Notes: generated by a model not told the origin, from the sequence alone. Shown: positions 51,098 to 58,962, counted from the stretch's first letter. The stretch: 64,000 nucleotides of DNA from Paenibacillus sp. HGH0039 (GCF_000411255.1 NZ_KE150413.1:970999-1034998), one strand, 5' to 3'. Program-made: numbers and translations.

Positions 51098-52334
51098 AGG
51101 AATCGCTTATTCTCCTCTCTATTAACAATGTGCTTGCGTATTCGACTTTTCTTAGTTTCTTGAAACTAGTGGAGGTGTGAATCTTAGTGCCGTCTAACTG
51201 TCTGATATCAAAATAACCTCTTATTCTTCTGCCGAAGATGAAGCACTCTTGCCCTTCATAGATTACCTTATCGAACAACTGAAAACCCAACACAAAACGC
51301 TCTGCTTTATTAGTCTTACGTCTTCCACCTTTGCCAATGGTTGCTGTGTGCAGTTGACGATTGTTCTTGCGAACAAATTTCATGGTATAAACCGCATCGT
51401 TTGATTTCGCTAATGGATGACCACTAATACAGCGCGCATCGGCCATATGGGATTTTTCTAATCCGTGCCTTATACGAGTGTTCTTTATGATATATCCGTA
51501 AGTTAACTTTGCATGGGGATAGATTTCTTTCAATCCGTTATAGATAAACCACCGCATTACAGTCATTTGTGAAGCATCACGTAAGGAAGGTGATTTACGT
51601 GAAATTGTATGTTCCAATCCTTTTTGATGTATCTCGTTATGGCATGTTTCACAAAGGGTAATCAAATTATCTGGTCTATCTCCGCCTGTCTTACGACTTT
51701 CAATATGATGTACATTTAAGATTTTATCTTTTTTCTTTCCTTTACAACGTTGACAGATATGTTTATCACGAAATAATACATATTCATGCACATTCCAAAA
51801 ACCCATTTGTTCTCCTTGCTGATACTCCACGCCTTGGATTGAAGGATTTTTTAATAATTGCGTATCAAACTGTGCAACTTCAATAATGATATGAGTGACA
51901 GGAAGAATATTGTGAACAAATTTTACTATTTTAACATGTGAATCCACTTTATGTTGAATTGATGGGGCGAGCCAACCCTTCGGTTTTTTACGGTTGAGAA
52001 ACCTTGCTTTGCGATAACGAGTAGTTCGACTTCGCCTAGCTCTTCTAAATTGTGAGCGTGTCGCCAGAAGTTCTTGAATATCGGTACGCAGTTTGATATC
52101 TGCTTCCAATAAAACCTTCTTTTCTGTAGTAGCGGATATACCAATATGCTTTGTACCGGCATCAACACCTAATGAAATCGGTTGTATGTAACCAGCACTT
52201 CCATGAACTAGCTGGATAGTAAATGGAGTACGTTTTGCAACCTTTGCTTTTTTAGACTTTAATAGATTCCTTGCCTTTCTTGGTGAACAAGGCATTAAAG
52301 GTTTCCCATGTTGATTGATAACGTATACGAACAT
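51075..52334 (-). CDS. iscB: IscB RNA-guided nuclease
   Basis: 419 residues from the ATG at 52334, chosen because GGAGGT is 7 bases upstream; a longer frame starts at 52349. Domains in order: PLMP domain (1-50, KPLMPCSPRKARNLL); RuvC I with Asp58 in LGVDAGTKHIGIS; Arg-rich bridge helix (93-112); RuvC II with Glu152 in IIIEVAQFD; HNH at 190-237 with Cys194/Cys197, His209/His210, Asn223 and Cys228/Cys231; RuvC III with His296 and Asp299 in HMADARCIS; then a beta-rich C-terminal domain that probably reads the target-adjacent motif. All catalytic residues seem intact. IscB is the OMEGA-class ancestor of Cas9, using an omega RNA. Confidence 0.93.
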   Translation of the reverse strand: MFVYVINQHGKPLMPCSPRKARNLLKSKKAKVAKRTPFTIQLVHGSAGYIQPISLGVDAGTKHIGISATTEKKVLLEADIKLRTDIQELLATRSQFRRARRSRTTRYRKARFLNRKKPKGWLAPSIQHKVDSHVKIVKFVHNILPVTHIIIEVAQFDTQLLKNPSIQGVEYQQGEQMGFWNVHEYVLFRDKHICQRCKGKKKDKILNVHHIESRKTGGDRPDNLITLCETCHNEIHQKGLEHTISRKSPSLRDASQMTVMRWFIYNGLKEIYPHAKLTYGYIIKNTRIRHGLEKSHMADARCISGHPLAKSNDAVYTMKFVRKNNRQLHTATIGKGGRRKTNKAERFVLGFQLFDKVIYEGQECFIFGRRIRGYFDIRQLDGTKIHTSTSFKKLRKVEYASTLLIERRISDSSPTYSSA

Positions 52335-52576
52335 TGCGTATACCTCCATTCGGAGTATTATGCCTCATACCCAATGTTGGAAAGGCTTGTTAGGTCTACA
52401 GCACAGTTCCTACCCATCAGAACATTTAACCATAGACGACAGAGCAGCGAACTTGAAGAGCATTCGAAGGTGTCATGACCAATCCAACGTAGTCTGCGAA
52501 AGACTTAGGGTAGTCAATAAGGGCTTTTCAAGCCCCCACTTCAACCATTAGGTAAGTGGTGGATTATTGATCCTTA
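52335..52576 (-). ncRNA. probable omega RNA with flank-derived guide
   Basis: IscB omega RNAs are encoded directly upstream of the gene on the same strand, with the guide taken from DNA outside the element's left end. Here about 225 bases between the iscB start and the left end contain no gene but clear structure: a perfect GGGCTT-GAA-AAGCCC hairpin (52521-52535), next to the left-end hairpin (52536-52559). The guide would be about 16 bases at 52561-52576, minus-strand sequence TAAGGATCAATAATCC. Boundaries are inferred by analogy. Confidence 0.7.
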
Positions 52577-52844
52577 TGAAGACCTATTACAAAGAGCCGG
52601 TTATCTCGATGAGCAATCAATGAGTGATCATGAAGGTGAGATATATACGGATCGGTCAAAGGGCGTTATTTATGTTCACGAAGAAATTGGGCGCTACATG
52701 TTCATTGAACTTAAGCAACTATTACGTAGTAAGAATAAAATTTCACATAACGGTAAGCTCTTATCTGATTTCGATAAAAAACGATTATTGGATATTGCAG
52801 ATATTATTACCGTAAAGGACTCAGAGATTAGTAAAGAACCTTAA
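52561..52844 (+). pseudogene. 3' fragment of an unknown gene cut by the IscB element
   Basis: The plus-strand frame is open from the element boundary: IIDPYEDLLQRAGYLDEQS, then an ATG at 52620, ending in IADIITVKDSEISKEP. No ribosome site precedes the ATG. The coding look begins before it, suggesting the 5' part was lost. Joining the flanks directly does not restore a longer frame, since a TAG lies just left. Function unknown. Confidence 0.5.
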
Positions 52845-52859
52845 ACAGGTTCTTTTTTT
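52833..52859 (+). terminator. intrinsic terminator
   Basis: AAGAACC pairs with GGTTCTT, followed by a run of Ts. It overlaps the stop codon of the fragment. Confidence 0.85.
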
Positions 52860-52937
52860 GTTCGCAAAATAAGAATGTGTGTTCGTATTAAAATGTATCA
52901 TTAGTTCCAGAAGATGTCAATGAGTAGTTCCAAATAC

Positions 52938-53078
52938 CTAAATTTGAGTAATTGCATCCCTTAACTCAACATAGTTGCAGTGTTCGTTGAAGCATTCATA
53001 TTGTTCTTTTATTTCTTCGTCTGTAACATGGTAACCAGCGAAATCAACTTCAGAATTACACTTTGGGCAAGTAAACAA
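52938..53078 (-). CDS. 46-residue zinc-ribbon protein
   Basis: A TTG start at 53078, 4-5 bases after GGCGGTGA, encodes FTCPKCNSEVDFAGYHV...QYECFNEHCNYVEL. The two Cys pairs (CPKC, and C-x4-C in ECFNEHC) look like a zinc ribbon. It follows the 31-residue ORF by 24 bases on the minus strand. A 91-codon plus-strand frame here is its shadow. Probably an early phage-type protein, DNA- or RNA-binding. Confidence 0.6.
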   Translation of the reverse strand: MFTCPKCNSEVDFAGYHVTDEEIKEQYECFNEHCNYVELRDAITQI

Positions 53079-53102
53079 AGGTATCACCGCCTTATCAATT
53101 TT

Positions 53103-53198
53103 TTATGCCATCTTAGCCTTAAACGAGCCTCGCAAATCATTTTCATTTACAGGTCTAATAGGATTGGTGAAGAGTGCAATTGCGAATTTGTTTTTCAT
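53103..53198 (-). CDS. 31-residue basic protein
   Basis: ATG 53198 follows AAGGAG at 6-7 bases. Reads NKFAIALFTNPIRPVNENDL, then GSFKAKMA. First gene of a small minus-strand operon, divergent from the Xre repressor, the position of cro or an excision/antirepressor gene in phages. No family recognised. Confidence 0.5.
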   Translation of the reverse strand: MKNKFAIALFTNPIRPVNENDLRGSFKAKMA

Positions 53199-53371
53199 AA
53201 CGAAACTCCTTTTATTTTCGTTTTCACGAATTTAATTTTCGATTTATTAAATTAAATATACACATTCGCAAAAATTCTGTCAATTACTTTTCGAATATTT
53301 ATTTCGCAAACGCGAAAATAATTTGTGCTTGCAATCGCTATACTGTATATTTGTTTATGGAGGGATATACA
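53199..53371. promoter_or_regulatory. divergent switch region with TTTCG operators
   Basis: The gap contains a perfect palindrome TTTCGC-AAAC-GCGAAA (53302-53317) and several half-sites with TTTCG or CGAAA. TATACT (53339-53344) may be the -10 for the repressor gene. It probably binds the Xre protein at 53372 to set a lysogeny-like switch. Confidence 0.6.
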
Positions 53372-53632
53372 ATGTTTAGTTACAAACCTTTAAAAAGACT
53401 ACTGGTTGAAAAGGAAATGTCCAAAACGGAATTTATGAATTATATGGGCTTCTCTTCATCAACGACCGCTAAAATATGGAAAAATGAAAATGTTGCATTG
53501 TCTATATTGGATGACATTTGTAATAAACTAGAATGCAAAATTTCCGATGTCATTGAACATATTCCGAGTGATGACTATATAGATGAAGATGGAAGATATG
53601 TTTTAAAAATTAAAGATAATGTTCAAAAGTAA
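53372..53632 (+). CDS. Cro/CI (Xre) family repressor
   Basis: 86 residues from ATG 53372 with GGAGGG 8 bases upstream. Compact helix-turn-helix: YKPLKRLLVEKEMSKTEFMNYMGFSSSTTAKIWKNENVALSILDDICNKLECKISDVIE, as in small YozG-like Xre proteins, plus an acidic tail. It faces the small minus-strand operon across the operator region. Confidence 0.88.
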   Translation: MFSYKPLKRLLVEKEMSKTEFMNYMGFSSSTTAKIWKNENVALSILDDICNKLECKISDVIEHIPSDDYIDEDGRYVLKIKDNVQK

Positions 53633-53644
53633 GGAAAGCGAAGA

Positions 53645-53675
53645 AGCCCGAATTCATTTTCGAATTCGGGTTTTT
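53645..53675 (+). terminator. intrinsic terminator
   Basis: CCCGAATTC (53647-53655) pairs with GAATTCGGG (53662-53670), followed by five Ts. Confidence 0.92.
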
Positions 53676-53723
53676 GTATAGTCTTTTATCCTATCTGTAT
53701 GGTATATTTAGGGAACAAATTGT

Positions 53724-54278
53724 ATGGGGGAATTAAATTGGATAAATTGTTTATTTTTTTATTTTGTCTTATTTTATTTCCTTTACTTGTCCTTTAAAGG
53801 GTACAAAGAAAATAATAAAAAGCCTAGTTCATCATTTGATGGCAAGCACGTCTTAGGTATTCCTGGTATAGGCACAGGCATCTCTGCAAAGGTAGTTACA
53901 AACAAGGACAACATCACAATTAACAACACTCAAATTATTCCTATGGATCGTTTCCAATTTGCAAGAGGGGTATCTGCTCAAGAAATCGTCTTAGACGATC
54001 AGCAGAAGTCAGTTATTCTTAGGGGGATTGCTGGCGGCTTACTATTGGGGCCTATTGGGGCTGTAGTAGGGGGGATGAGCGGCTTAGGTACGAAACAGCA
54101 GAAGAAAGAGGTTACACAACATTACATTCAATTAACGTATACAAATAAGGATAATGAGCAGATTGATGCTTTATTCTTGGTTGATCGTGATAAGAAATAC
54201 TGTGACGGTGTAGCTGATCACATTAATAAAGAAACAGGTAAAATAGCACTAGTACAAAAACTACAATACGAAATCTAA
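53724..54278 (+). CDS. membrane-anchored unknown protein
   Basis: 184 residues. One N-terminal helix (CLFFYFVLFYFLYLSF), a soluble beta-rich part (DGKHVLGIPGIGTGISAKVV, VLDDQQKSVILRG), and a Gly-rich hydrophobic segment (GIAGGLLLGPIGAVVGGMSGLG) that may insert in the membrane. Similar proteins occur in phages and islands, with no clear role. ATG follows AGGGA at 9 bases. Confidence 0.65.
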   Translation: MGELNWINCLFFYFVLFYFLYLSFKGYKENNKKPSSSFDGKHVLGIPGIGTGISAKVVTNKDNITINNTQIIPMDRFQFARGVSAQEIVLDDQQKSVILRGIAGGLLLGPIGAVVGGMSGLGTKQQKKEVTQHYIQLTYTNKDNEQIDALFLVDRDKKYCDGVADHINKETGKIALVQKLQYEI

Positions 54279-54292
54279 CACTATGTATAGAC

Positions 54293-54311
54293 GACGCTGA
54301 GCGTCTTTTTT
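54293..54311 (+). terminator. intrinsic terminator
   Basis: GACGC-TGA-style loop closed by GACGC (54293-54297) and GCGTC (54301-54305), followed by six Ts. Confidence 0.85.
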
Positions 54312-54314
54312 CTT

Positions 54315-54684
54315 TTATATATCACCTGAGCAACTAATCGCATGAGCTTCAACAACTTTACTCATTGTTATTGGTCCAACTTTAGCAAGCTTATGTAGCA
54401 GCCTAGACTTATCAACTGTTCTTACCTGCTCAAGCATAACAACTGAATCCTTAATAATTCCGTTTGGAGATGCTTTTAATACAACATGAGTAGGCAATTT
54501 TGCTTTGTGTATTTGAGCAGTAATAGCACAAACAATAACTGTTGATCCATATCTAATTCCTCGATTAAACTAATGCAGGCCTTAAACCATGTTGCTCAGA
54601 TCCAATCCCATCGAACTTTACCATCCATATGTCTCCACGTGTAACCATCTTATCATCTTCACAATTTAGAAGTTGTTTACTCAT
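54315..54684 (-). pseudogene. MazF/PemK-type toxin gene, frameshifted
   Basis: From ATG 54684 (after AAGAGGTG) the minus strand reads KMVTRGDIWMVKFDG, EQHGLRPALV, then hits stops. In another frame it resumes as RYGSTVIVCAITAQ, LPTHVVL, IIKDSVVMLEQVRTVDKSRL. Together these give the MazF/PemK mRNA interferase pattern. A small deletion near 54560-54570 breaks it. No antitoxin gene is adjacent. The product is presumably inactive. Confidence 0.82.
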
Positions 54685-54866
54685 AAATAAACACCTCTTA
54701 TTATATTGATTTAATAATATTGTAATCATTTAGTTTTATGTATACAAGGGAATATATATTCTATTTAGAATTAAATAATAAATGATTGCAATAAATATAA
54801 AATGTGATATGATGACAGTGTCAAGTGATCAATCTGGTTAAAAAGGAGAAAAGGATGATGTATTGA

Positions 54867-55493
54867 GTGAGTTTAGAAAGTCTAGAGTTAATTGAGGATG
54901 AGTTTGTACCAGTTTATCGTAACGAAAAAGGTGAGAGTGTTGTTGATGGTCGTGATTTGAAAGAGTATTTAGGGGTACGCCGAGACTATAGCACTTGGTT
55001 AAAAGGAAGGGTAGAAGAATATTCCTTTGAACTGGGGAAGGACTTTACCCCGAATCGGGGGAAAAGTACTGGAGGACGTCCAAGAGTAGATCATATTTTA
55101 AGTTTGGACATGGCGAAAGAGCTGGCAATGGTTGAAAACAATCAAAAGGAAAAAGAAGTTAGACGCTATTTTATAGAACTTGAATCTAAATACAAAGCCG
55201 CGCTACAAGAAATCGAACGCCTTTACTCACAACTATTTGACGCTTCCAATCTCATAACAATGAATTCAGCCGCTAAAAGTATTGGGATTGGTCGGAATAA
55301 AATGTTTGTGGATCTCCGTAAGCGTGGAATAATTCTAAAAGGAAGCAACGTTGTTAAACAACAGTACATAGACCGTGGTCTATTCGTAGTTAAAAACGTT
55401 AATAAAATAAATAAATACAAAAATAAAATTATACCTACCACCTTTGTGACTCCAAAAGGATTAGACTATCTGGCCAAGTTGTACATTGCCTAA
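54867..55493 (+). CDS. phage antirepressor, AntA plus KilAC
   Basis: 208 residues from GTG 54867. Residues 10-115 match the AntA/AntB domain (VVDGRDLKEYLGVRRDYSTWLKGRVEEY, HILSLDMAKELAMVENN, VRRYFIELE). A coiled segment follows, then a KilA-C domain (NSAAKSIGIGRNKMFVDLRKRGI to VTPKGLDYLAKLY). Such proteins interfere with phage repressors to trigger lytic genes. Marks the island as prophage-derived. Confidence 0.92.
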   Translation: MSLESLELIEDEFVPVYRNEKGESVVDGRDLKEYLGVRRDYSTWLKGRVEEYSFELGKDFTPNRGKSTGGRPRVDHILSLDMAKELAMVENNQKEKEVRRYFIELESKYKAALQEIERLYSQLFDASNLITMNSAAKSIGIGRNKMFVDLRKRGIILKGSNVVKQQYIDRGLFVVKNVNKINKYKNKIIPTTFVTPKGLDYLAKLYIA

Positions 55494-55561
55494 AACTCCG
55501 TGTCCTAGGCGCGTTTAGTATAGATGATTTTATAAAATACGCAGTAAAGGAGCAGGTTAAT

Positions 55562-55735
55562 ATGATGGATCAAGAAATAAAAGGTTTACTTGAGAAGATC
55601 CTTACAAGGCTAGACAGTATCGAAAAGAGTGGCAAACTGGAACAAGCTGCAACAAAAGAAGATGTGGCCTATCTGGCTGCCAAAATTGGTCAACACGATC
55701 TAGAATTAGACAGATTGAATAAACGGATTAGATAA
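55562..55735 (+). CDS. 57-residue coiled-coil protein
   Basis: ATG 55562 after AAAGGAGCAGG. Reads EIKGLLEKILTRLDSIEK, then EDVAYLAAKIGQHDLELDRLNKRI, a heptad-like pattern ending the chain. Related in style to the protein at 55805. Phage small proteins of this kind occur beside antirepressors. Function unknown. Confidence 0.7.
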   Translation: MMDQEIKGLLEKILTRLDSIEKSGKLEQAATKEDVAYLAAKIGQHDLELDRLNKRIR

Positions 55736-55746
55736 ATCATGGGGAG

Positions 55747-55770
55747 CCTAGACGCCTGTCTAGGTTCTTT
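55747..55770 (+). terminator. terminator-like hairpin
   Basis: CCTAGAC (55747-55753) pairs with GTCTAGG (55758-55764), followed by TTCTTT. Confidence 0.75.
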
Positions 55771-55804
55771 GTCTTGCTCATTTTAAGATCGGGAGGGGGA
55801 TACT

Positions 55805-56056
55805 ATGTCCATGCAATCATACGAGGTTGTAGACCTATTTGAGAACGTTTGCGAATTGATTGAGTCGATTAGAGGAAGCCAGGAACGGAGCGAGAAGAGG
55901 TTTGAACAGTTTCAGAAGGAATTAATCGCCCAACTGAACAGAATAGAGGAAAATGACAAGATAACAGCGGCTGAAGCTAAATCTGATATAAACTTTTTGG
56001 CTAAAGAGTACGGACAACTTAAATTAGAGATGAGCCGGTTAAATCAAGCTTGGTGA
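55805..56056 (+). CDS. 83-residue coiled-coil protein
   Basis: Acidic and basic heptads (FENVCELIESI, EKRFEQFQKELIAQLNRIEENDKI, AKEYGQLKLEMSRLN), resembling the 57-residue protein at 55562, particularly the last segment with LAKEYGQLKLE versus LAAKIGQHDLE. Likely a diverged duplicate. Starts with GGGAGGGG upstream. Confidence 0.7.
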   Translation: MSMQSYEVVDLFENVCELIESIRGSQERSEKRFEQFQKELIAQLNRIEENDKITAAEAKSDINFLAKEYGQLKLEMSRLNQAW

Positions 56057-56064
56057 AAACGTTT

Positions 56065-56097
56065 AAGAACCCGGATGTAATTGTCCAGGTTCTTTTT
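56065..56097 (+). terminator. intrinsic terminator
   Basis: AAGAACC (56065-56071) pairs with GGTTCTT (56088-56094), followed by Ts; convergent with the next minus-strand gene. Confidence 0.85.
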
Positions 56098-56100
56098 CTG

Positions 56101-56553
56101 TTATCTTTTTCTGCGACTTGTTCTTGTATCTTTGCTTTCATTGAACAATACAAGGAGAATAACAATGCCAATGATTAATAACAAGAACAACAGTTGCAAA
56201 AAGGTACTGAGGAAATAATAAATTAAATATGCGGACATTATACCAATAGGGATAAAGAAAATTACAGGCCACTTATAATATTTTTCATTTTCATAAGCTA
56301 TGTAAGTATTCCAAAACGAACCTATTGAAAGAGCTAGAAAACAAATAGCAGATAAAAAGCTTAGACCAATTACTTTAAAGGTTGGTCCCGGATTACGAAA
56401 AATATTCAGGCACTTATCTAAGAAGCTTTCCGGAAGCGGAAATAACATAAGCTGTTCATAAGCCAAGTAACCAAAGCCGCATGAACACGCTAATAAAAGT
56501 AGATAAACTCTCCAATCTTCAAAATACTGAAGTTGGTCAAAAAAACGTTTCAT
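56101..56553 (-). CDS. four-helix membrane protein
   Basis: 150 residues with helices at about 17-35, 58-80, 90-110 and 113-138, ending in a basic tail (DTRTSRRKR). ATG follows AGGGGG. No family recognised. It diverges from the SieB-like gene, possibly part of a membrane-based exclusion set. Confidence 0.65.
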   Translation of the reverse strand: MKRFFDQLQYFEDWRVYLLLLACSCGFGYLAYEQLMLFPLPESFLDKCLNIFRNPGPTFKVIGLSFLSAICFLALSIGSFWNTYIAYENEKYYKWPVIFFIPIGIMSAYLIYYFLSTFLQLLFLLLIIGIVILLVLFNESKDTRTSRRKR

Positions 56554-56682
56554 TCAATTCCCCCTCGAATGTATGTTTGGTGGTATAATTGGAATGTAAC
56601 ATTTTGGATATATTCTTGTCAACTTTTGGCACTTGTCATAATATTATGTAGGAGTATATACCTATAGAAAGAAGGGGAGCGC

Positions 56683-57189
56683 TTGAAATTAGATATGGGT
56701 AAAATACTGGATATTCTAAAGTTAACGCCTTTATACTTGTTTCCTATTGTTTTAGCCTCTGCAGCAATGCTGTTTTTGCCAGTAGATATATTAAAACAGC
56801 TTGGAATAGATCCTTTTACAGTGAAATATAAGACATGGATAGGTTTAACCTTTATCATATCTTTTTGTTTTTTGATTACTCATTTGATCTACAAGTTGTT
56901 TCAGTTTATCACAGGCAAAAATGGAGATAGAAAGTGGAAAGAATATCGGAAAGAATATCTACACAACTTAACAGAAGAAGAAAAAAATATTTTAAGGCAT
57001 TACCTTTACTACAATACTAGGTCTCAAAATCTTAACGTATTTGATGGAGTAGTTAAAGGTTTAATACACTCAGAAGTGATATATCAAGCTTCGTCAATTG
57101 GCACAATGCGTGGAGGATTCGCATGTAATATACAGCCATGGGCTTGGGAGTATTTACAAAAGAACACCCAATTGTTAAGTCATCAATAA
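56683..57189 (+). CDS. SieB-like superinfection exclusion protein
   Basis: 168 residues from a TTG start after AAGGGGAGC. Two helices at about 15-35 and 50-75, then a cytoplasmic domain with LTEEEKNILRHYLYYNTRSQNL, DGVVKGLIHSEVIYQASS and FACNIQPWAWEYLQKN. This is the pattern of the superinfection exclusion B family, in which a resident prophage blocks related phages. Family call by memory of the C-terminal motif; specificity unknown. Confidence 0.75.
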   Translation: MKLDMGKILDILKLTPLYLFPIVLASAAMLFLPVDILKQLGIDPFTVKYKTWIGLTFIISFCFLITHLIYKLFQFITGKNGDRKWKEYRKEYLHNLTEEEKNILRHYLYYNTRSQNLNVFDGVVKGLIHSEVIYQASSIGTMRGGFACNIQPWAWEYLQKNTQLLSHQ

Positions 57190-57299
57190 TTCTAAGAGGG
57201 ATAAAAAATCCCCAAGTATCCGCTAAGTATCCTGATATCCTGTAAGATACCCTTGATTCTATAAGGTACTAAAGTATCCTGATGATTTACATGTGCAGA

Positions 57300-57461
57300 T
57301 TAGGCGTCCGCTTTGATGAATCCAACTATCCCAGCAATAACGCAAGCAGCTCCAATAACAAGCATAATAATATCGCCTAAATCTGGACTGTCTGAATAGT
57401 TAAGCCCAATCAATCCTACCCCAAAAATTACGCTACCAACACTAAGCAATTTATTTAACAT
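57300..57461 (-). CDS. 53-residue two-helix membrane protein A
   Basis: ATG 57461 follows AAAGGAGG. Reads LLSVGSVIFGVGLIGLNYSDSPDLGDIIMLVIGAACVIAGIVGFI. Two helices joined by an acidic loop; same plan as the proteins at 58264 and 58445. Not found in longer frames. Function unknown. Confidence 0.65.
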   Translation of the reverse strand: MLNKLLSVGSVIFGVGLIGLNYSDSPDLGDIIMLVIGAACVIAGIVGFIKADA

Positions 57462-57518
57462 TAAATCCTCCTTTAAATATAGCTCAATGATATACTGACT
57501 TATGGGGAAGGTGATAGC

Positions 57519-58229
57519 ATGGATATTTTAACAATGGCGAATACAGAAAATGAGATAACGCTAAAGAACGCTCAAAAATATCGCAACTTTTATGAACATA
57601 CAAATGAAGCGATTGCATATACCCTAAAGTTTATAGATGACTTTGATCCAAGTTTAGAGGCATTTCACCTGTTCCTTAGAGAGTTCCAAAATGGGCTAAG
57701 TCTAGCATTTTTATCAACATTAAGACTTCATGATACACAATCTCAACTAATGTTACGTATAGTATTAGAATCAATTGTTCTTTGTGCTTATTCTATGAAA
57801 GAGAAGAGTTTTGATACATATTCAACAAGGAATGATGATGGTACTATTAGTGAAGAGATAGTAAAGACGCCTGCGCATACATGGCTTAAGGAAAATTATA
57901 ACGAATTTAATGATAAAATACATTTCATGAAAAAAGCTATCAATCACCATAAAGCACACACAAATCTTATTATGGCTATATCAAATTATGATTTAGATCA
58001 TACCAATGTTTTTTTTGATGATGAAGATGATCTGACTGTAAAAGAAAGATTATTGTGGATAGCCAATGTAGCATTGGGAAGTATGCACTTACTATATGTA
58101 GTTGCAAAAAAATATCCAGTAATTAAATTTACTGATGGTTTTGAGAACGAGTTGAATAGACTTGGAAGCATAAATGCGCAATTAGCTATAGAGTTAAAGC
58201 AGCATGAACGAATCAAACAACATTTGTAA
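57519..58229 (+). CDS. unknown helical protein
   Basis: 236 residues after GGGGAAGGTG. Predominantly helical, with LMLRIVLESIVLCAYSMKEK and a hydrophobic stretch LLWIANVALGSMHLLYVV. It recalls HEPN-like or DUF5677-like helical bundles (RIVLES motif), but the catalytic Arg-x4-His is not clear. It is enclosed by the minus-strand two-helix genes. Confidence 0.6.
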   Translation: MDILTMANTENEITLKNAQKYRNFYEHTNEAIAYTLKFIDDFDPSLEAFHLFLREFQNGLSLAFLSTLRLHDTQSQLMLRIVLESIVLCAYSMKEKSFDTYSTRNDDGTISEEIVKTPAHTWLKENYNEFNDKIHFMKKAINHHKAHTNLIMAISNYDLDHTNVFFDDEDDLTVKERLLWIANVALGSMHLLYVVAKKYPVIKFTDGFENELNRLGSINAQLAIELKQHERIKQHL

Positions 58230-58263
58230 TGCTCTGCAATAAATACCCTGCGCTGTTATAGTG

Positions 58264-58422
58264 CTATTCTCCTCTAAGAAGTCCATAAGCGCCTGTTATA
58301 ATGCACAAAGCCCCTACTATGTACATTGGAATGTCTCCACTAGCAGTATCAAAATAAGCATAGATAAGCATACCTATACCAAACAGAACGACAGCAAGAC
58401 AAATCCCTGTAAATTTGCTCAT
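58264..58422 (-). CDS. 52-residue two-helix membrane protein B
   Basis: ATG 58422, about 11 bases after AAAGGA. Reads FTGICLAVVLFGIGMLIYAYFDTASGDIPMYIVGALCIITGAYGLLRGE. Ends in GAYG-like motif shared with the next protein (GAYGIF). Probably co-transcribed with it. Confidence 0.65.
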   Translation of the reverse strand: MSKFTGICLAVVLFGIGMLIYAYFDTASGDIPMYIVGALCIITGAYGLLRGE

Positions 58423-58444
58423 AATCTGTTATAGTCCTTTCAGT

Positions 58445-58627
58445 TTATTTTACACTTGTCAGACTTTTAAATATGCCATAGGCTCCAACAATAGTTGCAA
58501 ATACCCCAATAACTAGCATGGACATACGCAAATAATTTGGATCTGATTCATTTCTAATAAACAGTAAAGTAATTCCCAAAACTAAAGAAATTAGATTTAT
58601 CGTAAAAGCTTTTTTGTTAATTGTCAT
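58445..58627 (-). CDS. 60-residue two-helix membrane protein C
   Basis: ATG 58627 after AGGAGGT. Reads FTINLISLVLGITLLFIRNESDPNYLRMSMLVIGVFATIVGAYGIFKS. Third member of the two-helix set; first gene of the pair with 58264. Confidence 0.7.
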   Translation of the reverse strand: MTINKKAFTINLISLVLGITLLFIRNESDPNYLRMSMLVIGVFATIVGAYGIFKSLTSVK

Positions 58628-58743
58628 ATATGTACCTCCTAGTAGTAAAGAAATCTTTACTTGTAATTGTAAGGCATTACGTTTAAATTAGAAGAGACAA
58701 AGGAGACTTTTCAGTCTCCGATGCCTACAGGAATCGTGCTATC

Positions 58744-58962
58744 CTATCCAATTCGTCGCGGAAGAGGGGGAAGTTCGATTCCTTTTTCTTGTAACTCCTT
58801 CCTTTTCTCAATGATTTGAAGAAGCTTGTAATGCTCATCGTAGGTGAGGATTCTTTTCTTCATCTGCCTAGTTTCCAAATAGTCTCTCAAGGTTATGCCT
58901 AACCCTGTGACTCCGACTAGTGTAGTAATGGCAGTTAGTAGAATCTTTAGCCATTCCTGCAT
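58744..58962 (-). CDS. small membrane protein with cytoplasmic helix
   Basis: 72 residues from the second ATG at 58962 (9 bases after AGGAAGG); the first ATG at 58968 is too close. One helix (WLKILLTAITTLVGVTGLGITL), then a charged helix (YDEHYKLLQIIEKRKELQ) and a Pro-rich end. Resembles phage small membrane proteins of unknown role. Confidence 0.65.
   Translation of the reverse strand: MQEWLKILLTAITTLVGVTGLGITLRDYLETRQMKKRILTYDEHYKLLQIIEKRKELQEKGIELPPLPRRIG

Larger units (their letters stand above)
51053..52560 (-). mobile_element. compact IscB element (ISC/IS605-type ends)
   Basis: The unit holds iscB and its probable omega RNA, with no transposase. The right end has an imperfect hairpin at 51066-51097 (CCCCAACTT with AAGTCGGGG); the left end has one at 52536-52559 (CCACTT with AAGTGG). 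Both outer edges carry GTAAG-like sequence. Subterminal hairpins without inverted termini are typical of IS200/IS605-type units mobilised by a TnpA in trans. Exact ends are approximate. Confidence 0.7.

Noticed and set aside
52980-53255. 91-codon plus-strand frame
   Set aside because: No ribosome site; the opposite strand encodes two small proteins with good ribosome sites and a zinc-ribbon pattern.
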